Assembly: GCA_019240395.1 (NCBI GenBank)
Contig: JAFAYM010000267.1
Coordinates: forward strand, 24,094-88,093
DNA length: 64,000 nucleotides
DNA from: Acidisphaera sp.
GTDB taxonomy: Bacteria > Pseudomonadota > Alphaproteobacteria > Acetobacterales > Acetobacteraceae
Direction: 5' to 3'
Shown: one piece after another, positions 61,900-64,000 of the stretch
Numbering within the stretch: the first letter of the stretch is position 1
Layout of the letters: every line of letters begins with the position of its first letter
Notes under the pieces: generated by a model
Seen by the model: only the letters and a program-made list of their open reading frames with translations
Database searches by the model: none
Told to the model about the DNA's origin: nothing
Translations under genes and position numbers: made by a program

Positions 61900-63129
61900 A
61901 TGACGCCGGTTCGCCTGTTGCCTGAAGACGCTGCGCCGTACTCCCCCGGAGGACGATTGTCCGGAGCGGTCTCGCGCGCGGTGCGCGCCGGTGATCGCGT
62001 GTTCCTCAGCGGCGCGACGGCGCTCCGGCCGGACGGCTCGGTTGCCGGGCTCGGCGATGCCGCGGCGCAGGCGGAGGCGACGCTCGACGCCATCGAGACG
62101 GCGCTGCAGGCGTCCGGCGGCAGCCTCGCCGACATCACCCGGCTGACCACCTGCCTGGTCGATCGCGGCCACCGCAAGGCGGTGTACGACGTCATCGGCC
62201 GGCGCCTCAAGAATGTGTTCCCGGTCGGCACCGGCCTGGTCGTCGCCGGCCTGGTGCGCCCGGAGCTGATGGTGCAGATCGACGCCGAGGCGGTGCTCGG
62301 CGGCGTGCAGCGGCTGCGCACCTTCGCGCTGAAGGATTGGTACGGCCAGGACATCGCCTGGCAGGGCGCGATGGTGGCGGCTGGCCGCGAGGAGATCTTT
62401 TTGCGCGGCCAGACCGGCTCGGCGCTGGACGGCAGCGGTATGGCAGGCCTGGGCCGGCGACCGGAGGACGCGGCGGCGCAGGCCGACCTGGCGCTGACCA
62501 ATCTCGCGACGTTGCTGGGCGAGGCAGGCAGCGGGCTCGAGGACATCTGCAGGATCACCGTCTTCATCACCGACCGCGCCTATCGCGAGGCGGTCTATCC
62601 CGTGATCGGCCGGCACCTCCGCGGCATCCATCCCGTTTCCACGGGCGTGATCGTGCCGGCGCTCGCACGCCCCGAGCTGCTGTTCGAGATCGATGCCCAG
62701 GTGATGCGAAGCGGGGCCGGCGCGCATCGCCGGGTGCGGCCCTATCACTCCAGCGCCGTGCGCTACGGCACGATGAGCCAGCCGCTCGACTGCGATTTCT
62801 GCATGGCGGTGCGCGCGGGCAGCCTGGTCACGCTGCGCGGCCAGACCGGCACCGATCTCGATGAGGTGATGCATGGGGCGGGCGACGCCGTGGCGCAGGC
62901 GGAGCAGGCGATGGCCAATGTCGCGATCTTGCTCGCGGAGGCGGACGCCGGGCTCGCCGACGTGGTGAAGGCGACGGTCTATGTCACCGACCGCGCCTTT
63001 CTCGCCGGTGTCTGCGACGTGGTGTTGCGCCACCTGGCCGGTGTCGCGCCGGCGTTCAGCGCGGTGGTGGTCAAGGGTCTTGCGAGCCCGGAGCTGCTGA
63101 TGGAAGTCGATATCACCGCGGTGACCTGA
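61900..63129 (+). CDS. Three-domain RidA (YjgF/YER057c) fusion protein
   Basis: RidA proteins hydrolyse reactive enamines and imines made by PLP enzymes and amine oxidases. This 409-residue protein holds three RidA-like domains in tandem: about 10-135, 145-270 and 285-409; single RidA is about 130 residues. Each has the fold signature, e.g. VFLSGATALRPDG, FLRGQTGSALDG and TLRGQTGTDLDE. The position of the catalytic Arg is R120 and R257 in domains 1 and 2 (LVRPEL, LARPEL) but Ser396 in domain 3 (LASPEL). The start ATG 61900 has GGAGG 5 bases upstream. It lies between peptide-importer and M20 peptidase genes. Confidence 0.9.
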   Translation: MTPVRLLPEDAAPYSPGGRLSGAVSRAVRAGDRVFLSGATALRPDGSVAGLGDAAAQAEATLDAIETALQASGGSLADITRLTTCLVDRGHRKAVYDVIGRRLKNVFPVGTGLVVAGLVRPELMVQIDAEAVLGGVQRLRTFALKDWYGQDIAWQGAMVAAGREEIFLRGQTGSALDGSGMAGLGRRPEDAAAQADLALTNLATLLGEAGSGLEDICRITVFITDRAYREAVYPVIGRHLRGIHPVSTGVIVPALARPELLFEIDAQVMRSGAGAHRRVRPYHSSAVRYGTMSQPLDCDFCMAVRAGSLVTLRGQTGTDLDEVMHGAGDAVAQAEQAMANVAILLAEADAGLADVVKATVYVTDRAFLAGVCDVVLRHLAGVAPAFSAVVVKGLASPELLMEVDITAVT

Positions 63130-63138
63130 GGCGAGCGC

Positions 63139-63177
63139 CTTATACCAACGGTCACAAGTGATGACCGGTGGTATAAG
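63139..63177. terminator. Near-perfect 16-bp inverted repeat
   Basis: CTTATACCAACGGTCA (63139-63154) pairs with TGACCGGTGGTATAAG (63162-63177) with one mismatch, loop 7 bases. It lies 10 bases after the triple-RidA stop, between convergent genes. It may be a bidirectional terminator or a dispersed palindrome. Confidence 0.55.
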
Positions 63178-63249
63178 TCTTTGTTTGGCGCGCCGCCGCC
63201 CACCAACCCGGCGCGCGATACCAGTTCTCGGGCGCCCCGACTGATGGCC

Positions 63250-63312
63250 GTCATATCAGCGAAAGCGGGAATCCCCATGTGCCGCGTGGACCCCCGCTTT
63301 CGCGGGGGTGAC
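63250..63312. repeat. Dispersed palindromic intergenic repeat (GCGAAAGCGGG type)
   Basis: The 25-base arms 63250-63274 and 63288-63312 share 19 pairs, centred on GCGAAAGCGGG and CCCGCTTTCGC. The right arm alone folds as CCCCCGC-TTTC-GCGGGGG. Elements with this core are known as abundant short intergenic repeats in several proteobacteria. No coding content. Confidence 0.7.
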
Positions 63313-63343
63313 GATAAGGGGTGGCACTCTGTGGGACCTTGTA

Positions 63344-64000
63344 TTACGCACTCAAGTAGTCCCATGCCGAGAGCGCATGCACTTTGACGACGTGCAAGAA
63401 CTCGTCGATCGTTACGTGCTCGTCGGCGCGGCCCATGCTCACCGGCGAGGGTCCGTAGAGATAGGCCGGCACGCCGCGATAGCGCCAGTAGCGGCTGTCC
63501 GAACCACCGAGGCTGCACAGCGGCAGCGGTGTCACGCCGATCAGCGCCTGCACGTTCGCCTGGATGATGCGCACCATCTCGTGTTCCGGGTCGGCCATGC
63601 TCGGCTGGTAGCTGTGGGCCTCCAGCATGTCGAGCGTGGCTCCCGGATGGCTGGCAACCAGCGACGTCACCTCGGCCAGGATCGCGTCGCGGTCGAGACC
63701 GATGGGAATGCGCAGATCGACCTCCAGCACGCAGCGATGCGGGATCGTGTTGATCTTGGTGCCGCCCTCGATGGTGCCGGTGTTGACGGTCAGCATGCGC
63801 ACCACCTCGGCGGCACCCGTTCCCATGCCGCGCTCGGTCGCGGCGATCGCCTCCGGCGTGCCGAGCGCGCGTTCGACCGCCTCGGGCAGTACCGGCTTGC
63901 GGCCATGCAGCGTCTCCAGCGCGGTGATGATCGCCGCCATGATCTTGATCGGGTTGGCGCTGAGATGGGGGTAGCCGCCATGCCCTCCCGGCGCGGCGAC
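63344..64000 (-). CDS. M20 family peptidase/deacylase, 5' part missing
   Basis: The C-terminal 218 residues of an M20 metallopeptidase (ArgE/DapE/carboxypeptidase G2 family); the frame is open to the window edge. The lid/dimerisation domain begins GGHGGYPHLSANPIKIMAAI at the edge, then HRCVLEVDLRIPIGLDRDAI, and the catalytic domain resumes with GSDSRYWRYRGVPAYLYGP and the metal-ligand His near the end in ADEHVTIDEFL. It would hydrolyse an acylated amino acid or peptide. It converges with the triple-RidA gene; 214 bases between them hold two repeats. Confidence 0.9.
   Translation of the reverse strand, partial: VAAPGGHGGYPHLSANPIKIMAAIITALETLHGRKPVLPEAVERALGTPEAIAATERGMGTGAAEVVRMLTVNTGTIEGGTKINTIPHRCVLEVDLRIPIGLDRDAILAEVTSLVASHPGATLDMLEAHSYQPSMADPEHEMVRIIQANVQALIGVTPLPLCSLGGSDSRYWRYRGVPAYLYGPSPVSMGRADEHVTIDEFLHVVKVHALSAWDYLSA

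Noticed and set aside
1..64000. tRNA, rRNA, CRISPR arrays, riboswitches and prophage genes
   Set aside because: I looked in the intergenic spaces, nearly all under 320 bases, and saw no cloverleaf, spaced identical repeats of CRISPR type, known riboswitch core or phage module. A covariance-model search would be the decisive test.

Overview
This is a GC-rich (roughly 65-70% by eye) stretch of an alphaproteobacterial chromosome. Gene content and order point to the Rhodospirillales, possibly an Acetobacteraceae- or Azospirillum-like organism. The clues are RpoH, a pyruvate dehydrogenase E1-beta subunit with its own lipoyl domain, hisZ-purA, a COQ10-type protein next to lipA, and sdhE-mfd divergent from recG. 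I saw no tRNA, rRNA, CRISPR array, prophage or intact insertion sequence. Coding density is high, and the very long antisense open frames are GC-driven shadows.

Left part, 1-18.7 kb (housekeeping). It opens with the 3' part of rpoH. A minus-strand run follows: a small membrane protein, purA, hisZ, an EipA-like periplasmic protein, a lipoprotein-like hydrolase, smpB and dapA. A 127-bp IS630-type MITE candidate sits between dapA and a divergent soluble lytic transglycosylase, followed by pgpA and pncC. Next comes a large minus-strand pyruvate dehydrogenase and lipoate block, in transcription order ftsB, pdhA, pdhB, pdhC, a GNAT acetyltransferase, lpdA, lipA, a COQ10/RatA-like protein, threonine aldolase and a secreted EF-hand protein.

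Middle part, 19-38.7 kb. A lower-GC pair (DXD glycosyltransferase plus secreted unknown) is followed by a GST, a DsbA-like oxidoreductase, an SBF-like transporter and a PHB-depolymerase-type esterase. The repair genes mfd, sdhE and recG come next, then two small stress or envelope proteins. A five-gene plus-strand run encodes a GldA/GldF/GldG-like ABC system with a DUF4340 partner and a NUDIX hydrolase. A molybdoenzyme of the MsrP type ends this part.

Right part, 39-64 kb (uptake and catabolism of amino acids, peptides and related amines). It holds a complete livKHMGF transporter, a CsbD/YqjD-like stress protein, a HisKA_2 sensor kinase and a gamma-glutamyltransferase. Two further ABC importers follow. 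One is polyamine/opine type (PotABCD-like), in a tight operon with a creatinase-like M24 protein, a D-amino-acid dehydrogenase-like flavoprotein and an AI-2E family protein. The other is Dpp/Gsi type with a fused double ATPase. A triple-RidA fusion and the 3' part of an M20 peptidase end the window. The inferred theme is import of peptides and amines, hydrolysis (Ggt, M24, M20), oxidation (DadA-like) and removal of reactive imines (RidA).

The most unusual items are: the three-domain RidA protein with one degenerate active site; a lipoprotein whose signal peptide has no standard start codon; the MITE in a CTAG target; the fused ATPase whose C-terminus is encoded by an intergenic inverted repeat; a LivM with a large extra N-terminal membrane region; and several strong intergenic palindromes and tandem repeats.
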